64,000 bases of DNA from Warburgia ugandensis (taxonomy: Eukaryota; Streptophyta; Magnoliopsida; Canellales; Canellaceae). The stretch spans positions 25,245,437-25,309,436 of the forward strand of contig CP141138.1 of NCBI GenBank assembly GCA_035236585.1, in the 5' to 3' direction. Shown in pieces: positions 21,344 to 34,064 of the stretch. The translations under genes were made by a program, and so were the position numbers. The notes under the pieces are model-generated. The model saw nothing but the letters and a program-made list of their open reading frames with translations. It did no database searches and was not told the DNA's origin. Position 1 is the stretch's first letter, and each line of letters opens with the position of its first letter.

Positions 21344-21797
21344 TCTTTCGTATTTGCTTGTGTATTTAATTGTATTTTAACTTCTAATTAAGTTATTATA
21401 CTCTCAAGTTTATGTTGTATCATCTAATTACTTTCCATAATAGAGTACTATTTCTATACCATCTTGATTAGTAAGCTCTATCCACCATCTTGACCAGCAG
21501 GCTTTGCAGTTACCACTTCGAGTGGGTCCTCTACATTAGAAAATGAGACTCATAGTGGATAACTAAACACGAGATTAGGTTATAGAAAAATTATCTGGTA
21601 TGGACAAAATTTTTATGTTGATTTGGTTAGTTTGTTCACATAAGAGGGTAAGGAGACTGCCTGTGTAGAGGGAAGGCTGTAAACCAACAAACCTTGTGAA
21701 AGATGCTATCAAATTCTATCTCTTTCAAAAAGCTTAATAGTGAACATGAGAAGTCTTTGGTTGATGAGAATTAAATGAGAGAGCAATAATACTTATT

Positions 21798-22293
21798 TAC
21801 ACATTTTTATTTTGGTAATGTTAAACTTGCTCTTACTTTTCATGGTAGAAAAGATCTTCCAGTTGCCTTTAGGATTACATTACTTGACTCCCATTTTAAA
21901 GAATATCAACATGCCTATATTGGTACTGTTCAAACAACTTCGTATGCTAGCACTATTTTGATAACTTTCTACCCAAACTTTAGTATATCAATTAGAGATC
22001 CTCATCTTTTTTATTCATCAAATGTCTAAGTACAAATCATTGGAACGCCCCAAGTAGAATCAACATTTGCACCAAATCTTCACTATGAGATGATATACAG
22101 ATTGCAAAATCATGCATTTGATTTTATAGGCGTAGATAATGGAAAGATAGATCATGCCCTCTTCATCCAAATTGGTCAAAATGCAAGATCAACTTTCACT
22201 TATGTTTCAAGGCAGTTATCTCATGTAGAATTGAAAATTTTGATACTAGAAAATTGGATTACAAAGTATGAAAAGATTCATGAAGAATTGTAG
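21798..22293 (+). pseudogene. Broken movement-protein gene, viral copy C
   Basis: Only the central and C-terminal part remains; about 355 bp including the N-terminus, present in copy A at about 5026-5380, is missing. The frame is readable from about 21800 to a TAA at 22027-22029, then continues in the same frame as the open stretch 22090-22290 (runs HAFDFIGVDNGK, SRQLSHVELK). The internal TAA lies at the same codon as a stop in copy A. The 30K-type assignment rests on these conserved runs and on gene order. Confidence 0.65.
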
Positions 22294-23905
22294 CTAGTTC
22301 AATCACCTACTCCAATCTTCACCAAACAAGTAGATAGACTAGTCGAAACTAAGTTTATCAAAGATTCTCAAGTCTTCCTCTTTAAATACGTCAACTGTCT
22401 TCCACATGGAACACAACGTTATTGAACACACATCATATACTCATGATCCTATTCCCATTATATCCTTTGACAATAAAGGAAAACCAATCTTCCAAGGAAA
22501 AGATCTAGAAACATGTCACATATGGTGGGATATCTATGATTGTCAAGAAAATCAAGAAGAGCCACTTGATCCAACAGAATATGAAGGGAGAAAAATGAAA
22601 AGAAATCCTTCCAGTAAAAACTCAAAATAAAGATATGAGGTAGGTGATCCAATCGTTGAAACTCTTGAAGAACCCTCACGTAAATTTGATTACTATGCCA
22701 TCTATCCCAATAGTGACACTCTTGCCAAAAACTCTTCTTAAATTAAACCTCATAAGAACCATCTTCCCCCACAAATTCACCGTCTAAACTTCAAACACCT
22801 TTACCCAAATATTCTCAAAGGCTTTGTTCCTTATTGATAACCTAAAAAATCCTCATCCACCAAAACTATTACCAAAACACTCTCAAATTTGGAAGTTAAA
22901 GAAATTGTAACCATCAAAAGTCTCAGAAATTAATATGATTACTTTAACTGAATTTCCTCCACTTTTAGAGTTTGATTATCCACAGCAAAACACAACTCAT
23001 GCTTGGAAAGCAAAAAATTCTATAGAAAAAAATGCAGAAGGATATCCGAAGAAAACCTTAATAACAGAAGCAGCTTTAAATTGGCAAGCAGAGAATCCAA
23101 GAGCATAGAACAAAGCCCTTCAAGAAATCCTAAAAAACCAAAAGGCTTTATTTGTTGCTGTCACTTAGAAGCTATCTTTCACAGACACCGCTATTCTTGA
23201 ATTAAAAGGAAGGATAGAAGTTCTTCACAAAAAGTGCTACATCATTGCCACACAAGTTAAAGATTTCTTTGCTGAAAGAATATCACTCAATCAAAAAGAG
23301 GTAGCAAAAAGGCTCTTACAAGCTTAGCTCTAATCCATAGAAGAATCCTAAAAAAAAGAAGCATATCAAGTACAAAATGACTCAATCCTCAGTCTACCAC
23401 CAAAAATCTATCCTATGTCAAAAAAACCTCTCTTCCCATCCATTACCAAACCAAGGTGTCCACATATGCTACAATCTCTTTAAGGAACCCAATTTCCCTC
23501 TCTACAAAAATGCCAACATCTTCAACTACAACCTTCACAAGGATTACATAGTCCTTTCAACCCTTTCAGAGAACATATCTTCATAAAAATGCACAAACTC
23601 GTTCTTAGACCAATTCCACAAAAACAAAAAGGAAAAAAAAAAACCTATTCCATTATCTTTTACCGAACCGTCTTCATCAACATCTCCCAAAATAGATGCT
23701 TCATAACCTCAACCAACAGAAATATTTCCTTTTGAAAATCCTATTGAAAGCTTTCTTACAAATCTCTCTAAATCTACACCTCCAATTCTTGAACTCTTCT
23801 AGGAAACCTCCATCTCAGATACTTCTTCAAAGCTTTTTGAGTCAGACCTACACATCATTATTGATGCTTTTATGTAAGATACTACAGACAAAAACCTTAA
23901 GAAGA
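22294..23905 (+). pseudogene. Broken polyprotein linker, viral copy C
   Basis: Readable pieces lie at 22406-22630, 23003-23200 and 23377-23586, in different frames, separated by stops and indels. Recognisable short runs include YTHDPIPIISFDNKGKP and HICYNLFKEPNFP, both also seen in copy A. This corresponds to the variable region between movement and coat protein of caulimovirid polyproteins; no catalytic motif is visible. Confidence 0.6.
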
Positions 23906-24780
23906 ACCTATGGTTGAAGAACCTCTAGAAACATTTTATGTTCCTCTAGCAACATATATGAAAAAGTTGTTCACCATTAATGATATTCCTCCTTCAAAAT
24001 GGCATGAAAGAATTACAAAAATTCATGCTTGGTGCAAAATAGAATTAGAAACATTTCAAACAACGGTTGTAGAGGTCGTACAAAGACTTATTCCAAAATA
24101 CATTGGCAGATTAAGAGATTGGTGGATATCACTTGGAGAATACTACTAATTATAAGTTTTCGAATGCCCTTCTCGAAAGATTACTTAGCCACTTGCAAAC
24201 ATAATTTTGTGGATCTCTACATCAGCAATAGAAACCTATAGAGATGAATACTTGAAGATGAAATGCTATTCATTCAAGATCAAGGATCTAGATAAGCATT
24301 TTGATAAGATGTCTTATAGATATTATGCCATTAATGGTATGGATGATGTCAAACTCAAACAGGTACTCCTCGACTCATTACCTAACCCTCTTGGAAAAAG
24401 AAACTCATAAGCTAATAGAAAATATGAAGTTATCTCTTCAAGAATCATCCTCAGGAGTTACCTAACAGTATACTCAACTTGCTTTGCAGCGAACGTGCTA
24501 TCAAAGAAAATCTCTTACAGAAGTGGAAAAAATAGGAAAAAGGATTGGAAATGCATGTGAAAGGCCATATCTTTCTATCAAATGCAAAAAAGAGGAAGAT
24601 TATTCCTACAGGTCCAAAAAAGAAACATCACATGAGAAGTTTCACAAAAATCCAAAGGAGTATCATCACAAGTCAAAATTCAGAAAAAGAAAAAAATGGT
24701 GATATTTGAGAAAAAAATTCAAAGAAAAATCTAGACACTTTGCAAAATACTATTTAAAGAAATAAAAGAGTATCAAAATT
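23906..24780 (+). pseudogene. Broken coat-protein gene with degraded zinc knuckle, viral copy C
   Basis: Open pieces at 23910-24149, 24207-24410 and 24484-24702 carry coat-protein-like helices (runs ITKIHAWCKIELETFQ, RLRDWWISLGEYY, LDKHFDKMSYRYYAING) followed by a very basic region. At about 24690-24760 a CCHC-like pattern keeps the HFAK part, but the expected Cys positions are replaced (Trp, Leu or Tyr). The first two pieces share a frame separated by a TAA; the third is shifted. The protein would package the viral genome; this copy is inactive. Confidence 0.65.
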
Positions 24781-24959
24781 TTTGAACAAGTAATAGCATA
24801 TGTAGATGCTGACTTCTTAGATGTTGAATCTTTCTCTCTTGATAAACAGTACTTACTAGAAACATTATTAACTATTGATTATACGGATAGTGAAAGTGAT
24901 TTTGAAAGCTCTTATGAGCAGTTTGCAACTTTTGAAATTGATAAAATATTTCCTGCTCC

Positions 24960-25260
24960 AACTTCTCCATCTCCCTAGACCTTTTGTATTCCTCAACTCA
25001 ACCAACATCAATAGCCCTAGTCCACCTTCTTATTGACCCATATGCTAAACGTATCCTTGCCATTGCTCTTTTTGACTCAGGTGTGGTAGTAACGATCTGC
25101 AACCCTAAAATCCTTGTTGAAAAGTTTTAGTGCCCCTATAAATGATTTCAAAGCTACTAATGGAAACATTTTCACCATAGACATGATTAGCAAACCCATA
25201 CTTATCAAAGTTTTTCCTATCCTTACCATCAAACATAGTCTTATGATCTCCTTAATTAGG
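24960..25260 (+). pseudogene. Broken aspartic protease, viral copy C
   Basis: The run ALFDSGVVVTICNPKIL, with the DSG active-site triplet at about 25074-25081, marks a pepsin-like viral protease that would cleave the polyprotein. The frame is broken on both sides by stops. The matching region is deleted from copy A. Confidence 0.6.
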
Positions 25261-25438
25261 AAAAGACTTGATCCTTGGTTTTGACATCCTTTGCAAATTT
25301 ACCAAATGTTGTTGGATAGAGAGAGGTCTTTCCCATAAGCAAAACTTTCTTACCTGGTCCCAATTAGTTGGAGATCGTTGTGTAGAAAACAACATAGAAT
25401 TTCTCACAAAATTTTCATCATCTCTCTAGACTAAATGA

Positions 25439-25442
<4 letters not shown>

Positions 25443-25528
<86 letters not shown>
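25443..25528. repeat. (TC)43 microsatellite inside the viral polyprotein
   Basis: An 86-bp uninterrupted TC tract lies between the protease and RT regions of copy C. The corresponding place in copy A (about 16140-16160) reads ATTCTTTATCTCTCTTCC, so the tract expanded after integration from a short pyrimidine seed. Confidence 0.95.
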
Positions 25529-25531
<3 letters not shown>

Positions 25532-25559
25532 CAAGCCATCTAAGAACTATCTCAATTAC

Positions 25560-26104
25560 AATCCCAAGATTTAATTGAATCCACTTGTTCTTCATGGGCA
25601 AATATAGCCTTTTAAAAGAGCTAAATAAATTAGAAGAAAGCTTAGGCTAGTTATCAATTACAAACCCTTAAATCATATTCTTGTAGATGGAAAGTTTCCT
25701 TGTTCCTCAAAAATATGGTCTATTCCAACATCTTTCTAATGCAAAAATCTTCTCCAAATTTGACCTCAAAGCAGTATTTAAGCAGCTAGAACTTAATCCT
25801 AAAGAATGGCCAAAAATGGCATTCTGTATTTCACACCACCATTTCCAATGGACCGTCATGCCATTTGGACGCAAGAATGCTCCTTCACAATTCTAGAAAG
25901 CCATGATCACCATCTTCAAACCCATATTAGCCAATTTATTTATTTATATTGATGACATCTTATTATTTTCTCTAGATGTAGATTCACATGGACTATTTCT
26001 CATACAATTCTTCCACATCTTGAAGAGTTATGGAATCACACTTTTGGAGAAAAAATGCTCATTAGTCAAACAAAGATTGATTTTCTTGAGATGACAATCT
26101 CAAA
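25560..26104 (+). pseudogene. Reverse transcriptase domain, viral copy C
   Basis: The domain is readable in one frame from 25687 to 26094 with a single TAG at 25894-25896. Motifs: AKIFSKFDLKAVFKQLEL (palm, first Asp), HHHFQWTVMPFGRKNAPSQF, and the catalytic YIDDILLFS with YIDD at about 25945-25956. Motif order and spacing are those of caulimovirid RT. The upstream part is disrupted by the TC tract and stops, so no functional enzyme is expected, although this is the best preserved viral domain in the window. Confidence 0.75.
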
Positions 26105-26700
26105 TATAAAGTATCAACTCAGCCACTCATTTCAAAGAATTTCTAGACAAGTTATCTTTAGTGAAAATCATATAATATTTTTTTGGGAATAGTCAATTGT
26201 ATGGCAGACTTCATCCCCAAAGTAGTAGCCCATAGGAATATTCTATATTAGTTATTAAGGAAAGATCCTCCTCTATGGTCTCTTAGACATGCAACAACTA
26301 TTTAAGCATAGAAAAAATTATTTGACCATCTTGAACCATTACAAATTCCTAGCACAAGCAAAAGAATTTTGCAGATATATGCTAGTGATGAATATTGGGG
26401 AGCAATACTTTTTGAACAAAAAGAATAAAAAAGAAATATCTTTTGATACAAAAGTGGTGCATTCATATCAACTCAACTACATTATCACTCTTCTTTCAAA
26501 GAGATCCTATAAATGAAAAATGGAATAGAGAAGTTTCAATTCAATCTCATTGGTCACACCTTCCTGGTAGAAATGAATAAACAAAAGATGTTACCAAAAC
26601 CACAATTACTTGGGTGGGCAAATTGGTTCTTACAGTGGTCCTTTAAAGTCAAACACATTGCTGATCTTAATCATCCATAGTGAGTTACTTCAAATTTTTG
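26105..26700 (+). pseudogene. Broken RNase H, viral copy C
   Basis: After the RT thumb region, the run QIYASDEYWG-type Asp block lies near 26370-26400 in a frame-shifted context. The LNYIITLLSKRSYK piece (near 26475) and the INKQ..WANWFLQWSFKVKHIADLNH stretch near 26610-26670 correspond to the RNase H fold and its C-terminus. Several frameshifts separate these pieces. It would degrade RNA in RNA-DNA hybrids. Confidence 0.55.
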
Positions 26701-27170
26701 GTATGTACAATGCATAGCCCTTTATTATTACTATTTATGGTATTTAGTAAATGAATATCATATGACAATATTTTTCAAACTTCATGCTTGCTGACTCTAG
26801 CATCTTGACACCCTTTGGTTTAATAAGTTTTGGAATGATGTATTACTACAGGATTGGAAGAGTTTCCTAAATAGATCTCTAAAGAAAATTTTCTTATCAT
26901 AAAGTTCAATAATTATTAAGAAAATAGAGAAATAGGAAATCATCCTCCTCCTAAAATTTAATGGCTAAGGAATGAAGACGGATCATTTCATCACCATGAC
27001 AATAATCCTGAATTCTATCAAACAATTAGAAAAGAAGTTGGGATATTAAATAATGATTTAGAAGATCTTGTTACATGGATATCTACATCGGCAACATTAG
27101 ATCTTCACCTCATGGAAAGTCAGCCCCTCAATTTAGATGATGATAAACTACCTAATTTCACACATCGTCC
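26701..27170 (+). pseudogene. C-terminal extension of the viral polyprotein, copy C
   Basis: The stretch continues the viral frame beyond RNase H with readable acidic and aromatic runs (such as LRNEDGSFHHHDNNPEFYQT near 26965-27020), broken by stops. Copy A has the equivalent only up to 17681. I do not recognise a domain. Confidence 0.45.
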
Positions 27171-27377
27171 GTGGCCCAATGATGGATGAGACTAGTTACC
27201 TATCATTCCATCAGCCACCTACCAGTCTATTAGCCACCTATCATGTCTACCACTCTTCAAGGCACTTACCATATCAACTACTTTGTAGGCTATCTACCAT
27301 AACTACCAAGTCATTATCATACATCTACCACTCTCCCTTTGTAATCAATATCAACTTTAATTTATATGTTAAGTGTT

Positions 27378-27505
27378 GCTATGATCATATCCTTTTAGTT
27401 TTTTCATTATGATGAGTCATGTCCTCTTACTTTGGTCATTATGATGAGTCATATCCTTTTATTTTTGTCATTGTAATGACTTATGTACTTTTACTTTTGT
27501 CTTTA
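27378..27505. promoter_or_regulatory. Array of four 32-bp repeats with bZIP-type palindromes
   Basis: Four diverged units of about 32 bp lie downstream of viral copy C coding DNA. The repeated core is ATGATCATA (27381), ATGAGTCAT (27412-27420), ATGAGTCAT (27444-27452) and ATGACTTAT (27476-27484), each followed by a pyrimidine-rich stretch (TCCTTTT..TTTGTC). ATGAGTCAT is the perfect GCN4/AP-1-like palindrome, also recognised by some plant bZIP factors. The location fits the viral intergenic promoter or enhancer region; no clear TATA box follows. Confidence 0.6.
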
Positions 27506-28186
27506 GCTTTACCTCCGGTTTTGCACTTTATGCATAGTTGATGATTGTACTAATTGTCATGCCTCTAGGTATGGTGGTGAGGACACAACATCCTTTAAGT
27601 TCTATTGTTGATTTGCCAAATGCTCAAAATATGTAGTAATGTGATGTGGCCTTTTTAACCCTTTTATGGATATGATTTTTGCTAAAAGATTTGTTGAATG
27701 CATATTTACCTTCAGCGTTTTTAGATCAGATTAAGAAAGTCCAAAAGGATATGGCAGCCACACAAGGTCCTAGTAGTTGTGATAAATGTCTGTAGAATTC
27801 ATTTATGGAGTTAAATAGTCTTTTGATGATCTGACTCATTATCTTGCCTAGTTTGGCCATTAAATGCTTCTAGCTTCTATTTTTGTTGGCCATTTTATGG
27901 CTCTCTAAACAAGATGATGTTAGAAATATTTAAGTCTTGCATAAAATAAAATTTTGATGAACCTTCACTTACAAGCACATTTATAATAGTTTCTTGAAAG
28001 TGGTTAAAGGTTCCTAGTAAGTGCAAGGTATATGATTGCTCCATCTTCGAGATTCAACCAAACTAGACTCAATGTGTACCTTAATTGATTTGCATGATCA
28101 CAGTGGGTTTGTACTTTAATCTCCAAGATGAATGTTGTAAAAATAAGACTTTAAATCTCTCTTCAAATTAACTTCTAAAAAAAAAA

Positions 28187-28400
28187 AGGATCAGAAACTC
28201 AATTCACTTCAGATATGAGATCAAAATGGATTAAGAACATGAATTTCCAGAGAAACTGAGAATAAGAATAACTTTACAAGTTTAGAACCCTAAAGTAAGG
28301 TTAATGCCAAAAAGGGGAAAACTCTAAAGCTAAAGATCTTCACTATTAGAAAAACCTTAGAAGAGTATGCCAAAACTAGTAAATTTTAAGAGAGAACAAT
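28187..28400. repeat. Left copy of a direct repeat bracketing the copia element
   Basis: The block around CTTCAGATATGAGATCAAAA and the following GGGGAAAACTCTA stretch is repeated in the same orientation at 38107-38320. The two copies lie either side of a minus-strand copia element, so they may be parts of its LTRs, but LTR ends and a target duplication were not identified. Confidence 0.55.
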
Positions 28401-28475
28401 AATAGAGTGATGCACAAAACTAAAAATCTTCAAAGGAATAGAATAGAATAAATTGATGCGCAAACTAGTAAACTA

Positions 28476-28476
28476 A

Positions 28477-28514
<38 letters not shown>
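28476..28514. repeat. (AT)n-(AG)n compound microsatellite
   Basis: About eight AT units pass directly into about eleven AG units. The tract is uninterrupted and lies just beyond the repeat at 28187-28400. Confidence 0.9.
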
Positions 28515-29929
28515 GCTGTAAAAAGCCAAAAGTTAGAGAGCTATAAAGAAAGAGAGGATTTGGTGTAAGTTTGAATGGCCTGGGTGCCCCCCTTATATAG
28601 AGCGGGGTGCCTGGCTACCAAGCAATTGAGCTTGGTCCCCAACGCAAGCAAGAAATTGCATACACAACCTATGTAGGAAAGCCCATATTTTGGCACCTTT
28701 TTAGTTGGTTCAGATAGGCTAGATGGGCCTAGACATCATGGCCCATCTTTGCAGCGATGTGTCCACTTTCTTGGACCTCACCTGATGGGCTAACAAAGCA
28801 CAAGGATGTCTCTACCCCTGACCCATCCATCCTAACGGACCTTGGTTGGATCACACCTAAAATCTAAAGAAATTTAGGTAGTTCAAAGCGGCTACCAGTG
28901 ATGATAAGCACACTTTTGCACTCAAACTCACACATGCACTTAGTATGTTGCACTGAGCATGCATCATTTTCAAGAGTTTGCTATTGAAAATAAAATTAGG
29001 AAATGAGACAATGTTTATAAGGAGTGAAAAATCTATTCCAACTCTCAATGTCGGATTAAATATTTATATTGTTTTCAAAATTAAAGTAGTAAAAGACAAT
29101 GGAGTACAAATTCAAATAAAATTTGTGTTTTCCTCTAAAACTAAAGAAACATCAAATTTCATAAATAGCCATTTGTTTCAAAGACATCCTATACGCATGT
29201 CAATACATGCTTATGAGTTGATTTATTTAAAATAATTTTGATAACATCCCACTTATTTAAGTTAAAATAATGAAAACATACTTTTAGTTGTTTGAAGTTA
29301 AAAAAAGAATAGTAGTGAAGTACAAATAAGAAACTCCACATTCAAATAAGATCCATGCATAAGCGAAATTGAATAAATACTTGAACTTCCTCATAGTGTA
29401 TACAAATTTAGAAGTATGAGGATAGCGAGTAAAACAAATTTATGAACTACTGCATTAAATAAAGAAATAAAACATGCACTTCTCCTAAAAGAGGTAAGTG
29501 TACTTAAATTGGACACTTTTATTAATAGTCATGTGTTAATCTCATAATTTGCTGAGTGCTCTAGAGACTAACATGAGCCCTATAGGATTTAGCCAAACCC
29601 TCGCACTTGGAATAGGTGAGTCCAACAATTATACGCCTTTAGACATTATAATCTAATATTAGCAGACCTATAGACCTATCAAGACATAATTGATTCTTAA
29701 TACTATAGGTGATACTACATACACCATAGGAATGAGAATGAAATTTTATTCATAAATAATTGTAGTACATTCAATAAATCAAGATGGCTTGTTTATCCCT
29801 TAGGGCTTGGTTAATGGCATTAGGTAGGGTTGCCCCTACTAGTCAATTATATGTCTTTAAGCCCATTTTGCTCGGTGTCTCAATCAATAACTCTCTTCTT
29901 AGGCCTTCGGAGAGAGGGCCCGATAAGTT

Positions 29930-30762
29930 GTGACTGGATATCACATATTGTGTAAAATGATATAAAGTTTAATAAGTTCTTTTGCACTATAATGTTTCAA
30001 ACGTAATTGGTGAGATTTACCATTGTAGTGTTGATTGTGTGCTTTAATAATAGTAGCATTGTTGTCACATTAAATAATAATAGTAGGCACTGGCTTTGAC
30101 CACAGAGGTATATCTCAAAACATGTTCTTAGCCATTTTTGCTTCCTCTAAATTAGAAGCTCAACTAATAAACTCAAATTTCATAGTGAAATGAGTAAGAC
30201 ATGTTTATTTCTTAAATTTCCATAAAATTGCACCACTGCCCATAGTAAAAATTGATGCACTTACAAATCTCAAAATATTAGTGTTCGAATTATAAGTGGC
30301 AGCACCATAGTCTTTTGTTGCAGCTGGCTCTCTGCCATAGTGTAGTCCATAATGTAGAGTCTTCTTGAGATACTGTGTCATGGGCCTCAATGCTTTTTAA
30401 TGTGCTTCACTAGGATTATTTGTATATTACCTTACCCTCGTCAACTACAAAGGTGATATGCAGTTGAGTAGATGGCATCACATACATTAAGCTGCCAATT
30501 ACACTTGAATACATCATTCGTTCAACTAGGTTCCCATCATTTTTCAATAACTTGACATCAGAGTTAAAAGAAGTATTTATAGGTTTGCAGTCAAAGTGAT
30601 CAAATTTTTGGAGTACTTTCTTAATGTAACTTGATTATGTAAGAACTAGTTTATTCTACTTTCTAGTGATTTTGATGCCAAGAATTACATCACCTTCATC
30701 AAGGTCCTTTAGATCAACATTTGCTGATAGAATTCTCATTGTTTCAATAATTGCTTTCATAT
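29930..30762 (-). pseudogene. Copia RNase H and C-terminal RT remnant
   Basis: Minus-strand frames give the RT thumb (LDEGDVILGIKITR near 30700-30650, KVLQKFDHFDCKPINTSF near 30590) and then RNase H (KKTLHYGLHYG at about 30350, and a CDNNA-like Asp block near 30070). The RNase H part at 30390-30205 is open for 61 codons but carries divergent residues. The segment joins LTR-A at 30768 through the target duplication GATTA. Confidence 0.75.
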
Positions 30763-31145
30763 GATTATGTAATGCCTCTAATTTTGTAAATATATATGTA
30801 TATAATATTAATCAAGGATTTCATTAAATGAGGAATTAAATTTTAAGGAATTGGATTTTTATTGAGGTCAAATCAAGAGTTGAAACATCAATATTTTGAT
30901 TGTACTCGAAAAATGGAATCCAACGATACTAAGAATGCTAAAATTAGAGCTCGGATAAAAAACTCATAATTATTTTTATTAGAATATTTAATTTAAAGTA
31001 ATAAAAGGGTAAAATAGTACTTTACTACACATAGGGCTCACTAAATTTGTTGCATCAATCACAGAGCAGGTAACCCATCAATGTCAAGTTTAAAATTTGA
31101 TAAAATAAAATGAAATGATTGCTTCACTAATGAGAGGTAATCATT

Positions 31146-31163
31146 ATATATATATATATATAG
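31146..31163. repeat. (AT)n microsatellite in LTR-A
   Basis: About nine uninterrupted AT units lie just before the CT tract. Confidence 0.9.
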
Positions 31164-31212
31164 AAACATCCTTAAAATGGAGAAACCATATTAACTCCCT
31201 CCTCCATGCATT

Positions 31213-31333
<121 letters not shown>

Positions 31334-34064
31334 GTTACCCTTCAGCATTGATAGATCTGTTCTGAGTCTCAGGCCACACTGCAACCAAGACCTTGAGCCT
31401 CGTGCAAGCCACCTAGAACTAGCAACTATCACCACCCGCATATCAATAGCCTTGCTATCTTTTCCCATTGACGACCGATGCCCATGACAAGGGGGACGTT
31501 AGAAGACCATTCTAGTAAGCCCTTTCACTTCATTTTCCTTTCACTCTCTCTTTACCCCCCTCACAGTTCTTAGCTGTCATTGTTCCCCATCACTATCACT
31601 ATTTTTCGGCGGTAGAGATAGTGAGGAATGTGACTAAGAAAAACAGTGTTGATGAAATGGCATGGTGTCGATGATCCATGTCGTTCATCATTTTCCCATA
31701 GAAAGATAATAAAAACCCATTTGGTTTAGGGATGATGAGACGATTAATGGTCCTTGAAACTTGGAAAAACAATAATGTCTTTGATTTTGAAAATGTGTGA
31801 AAATTAGACAAAAAAATTGATTTTCAGTGGAAATCTCACATGGAAAACATTAGGAAGCTTAAAATCATTAAATTTTGAACATTTTGACATAATAGTATTA
31901 GAAGATGGATATGGCAAGGTCATAAAAGTTAGTAGAAATCCGATCAACTTCTCCCGTTACAGCAACTAGCATCACTAGCTAGATCCTGTGACCAAGACGC
32001 ACATGATAGATGTGCAACCAGGACGTGCATGCCTGGAGCGCTCTGGCATGCTTGAGGGCCGCGTGCACTGTTCATGGAACCCAGAGTCATAGTAACTGTG
32101 ACACACCCTGCTACATCTGAACAGCACCTCACAGACCATGTGCATCCTAGCGATGTTATTTTGGACACATTCTTATGTAGATTTTAATCTGTACCATTGA
32201 ATTGATCTTGAAACACAAAAATGTCAATTTAGGAGGTTATAAAACTCCAAATCTTGATCCAAGATATCAGCTTAAATTGTCTCGAGGATACAAATTAGAT
32301 TATGTAATAAAATTTAAATCAAAGCACACCTTGAACTGATAAAAAAACCAAAAATCATGAAATTACTTGGATCTATTGGATAAAAAATAATCAAACCCTA
32401 GAAATTGATTAATTAGGATATCTAGCAAAGTAGATAAGCGGATCTAACTATTGGATCATCTCAAAAACCGTAAATTGAGTAAGATTTGATCCCATAATGG
32501 TCAAGAGACATGGATCTGACCAATCCAAGTAGGATTTGGCCACCAAGTTTGAGCAAGGGCTAGTGAGGGACATATAAGCAAAACTAAAAAATACATGATA
32601 TTCAGATATGTTGATGCTCAAAATGGATAATTAAATTGATCTAATGGTTAGATCATTTTAAAAACATTGAATGTACGAAGATTATACCTTGTAAGTGATC
32701 AAAACCATCGATTAGACTAATCAAGATCATATCTGACTATTAGATTGATGTATTAAACATTGTAATGGGAGAAGGGCTAGTTGTGAGACATTGATCAATG
32801 TGGATCCATGATTAACTACCAAGATCAAAGATCAAGCAGAAGATATAAGAGAATTGGGTTTATAATTAGTGATGAACAAACACCAAGTTAACTAGATTTA
32901 GAATTATTTAAAGTCTTAAGAGTCATACATGATAAATAGAGAGTAGTAAGTAATAACATGTGGCACGTGTAACCTGACAGGTACCCTAGATTGTACAGAT
33001 TAGAGAGGTCAAACATCCTAGAGGATTATTCCCTCATTGAGGTAAATACAACATTTAACATTAGCATGATTTTTATAAAAAAAGGGTCATGGATTATTAT
33101 GGCATTAGTTCTATGATTCTAAGGACACATGATTTTCCATTCTCTGTTAAGGCGATTAGATGATCTATTTTATCAATTATGTTATTTGTGGATCCACTAG
33201 GGAGACTTGATGGTTGATCCTTGAAAGACTAACCTGTGATGGGGATAATGCTCTCGGATGGCAAGCCATAGATGCTCCAATATTTTATGCACTAGCTACT
33301 TTCTTTCATCACTTGATTTTGAGAGATTGAACAATTACCATGATTTTGTGAATTTTAACAGGTGTTTCTACCCAGTGGATGCTATGCTAAGAATGATTTA
33401 GGGTTGGCCACCCACCCTATGACTTTGTGAGATGATAGAAACCCTCCTCATAGATTTAAAAACTCCTTAGGGAGTGGTATCATGGGTAATCCATACTACA
33501 TGTCCAATCCTCCCATATGTAGGATGGACATTTAGTTTCCCGTTCTAGTATCGATGGGGATTTGTAGTTGGTAGGCTAAGAGTTGTTTACCATTCTAACA
33601 TGGCAGTCTATATGGTTGTTCTGTGATTTTCATGCACTATATTGAGGATGTTAGGATAGACATATCCATATGTAACCATGGCATGGCGATGCTTGGAGGG
33701 TTGGTATGAGTATTCATGATTGGACATGCGAATATATAGTGCACTGCTGGGACCCGTAGTTTAGGGTGCCCTCATTGATTACATGCACATTTGTTTGTGA
33801 CATCCTAGAGTCTTCATATACTCTACATTGCTACATTCATTTGCTTTGATAACTTATACTATTGCATGTCATATTGATTAGCTTCATGTGTTCTCCATAA
33901 TTTCCTTTACAGTTATTTATTCTTTTACTTAATGTCAATCAGCATGGTTTACATGTGGAAATTGTTTGTTGTATCAATGAGATTTTGTTACTCAGCATTC
34001 ATACAAGATGCTTATATTTTTAGTTAATATTAAATATCTATGAACCTACACAAGCAATAACTTA

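Larger units (their letters stand above)
21126..27510 (+). mobile_element. Endogenous pararetrovirus copy C (Caulimoviridae-like)
   Basis: In order: leader with tRNA-Met primer site, movement protein, linker, coat protein with degraded zinc knuckle, aspartic protease (DSG), RT with YIDD, RNase H, a C-terminal extension, then non-coding DNA with a 32-bp repeat array. There is no integrase, no LTR pair and no second open cassette, which fits Caulimoviridae. A petuvirus- or florendovirus-like relative is possible, but the genus is not assigned. The copy is about 6.4 kb, has a deletion of about 355 bp at about 21797 relative to copy A, and has many stops. It is a fossil. Confidence 0.75.
27511..29490. 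other. Repeat-derived DNA without a recognisable gene
   Basis: No coding motif was found on either strand. A TATA-like CTTATATAGAG at about 28593 is followed by GC-richer sequence, suggesting LTR promoter DNA. The segment at 28187-28400 recurs at 38107-38320. Short open frames near 28857-29235 have no domain. Confidence 0.45.
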
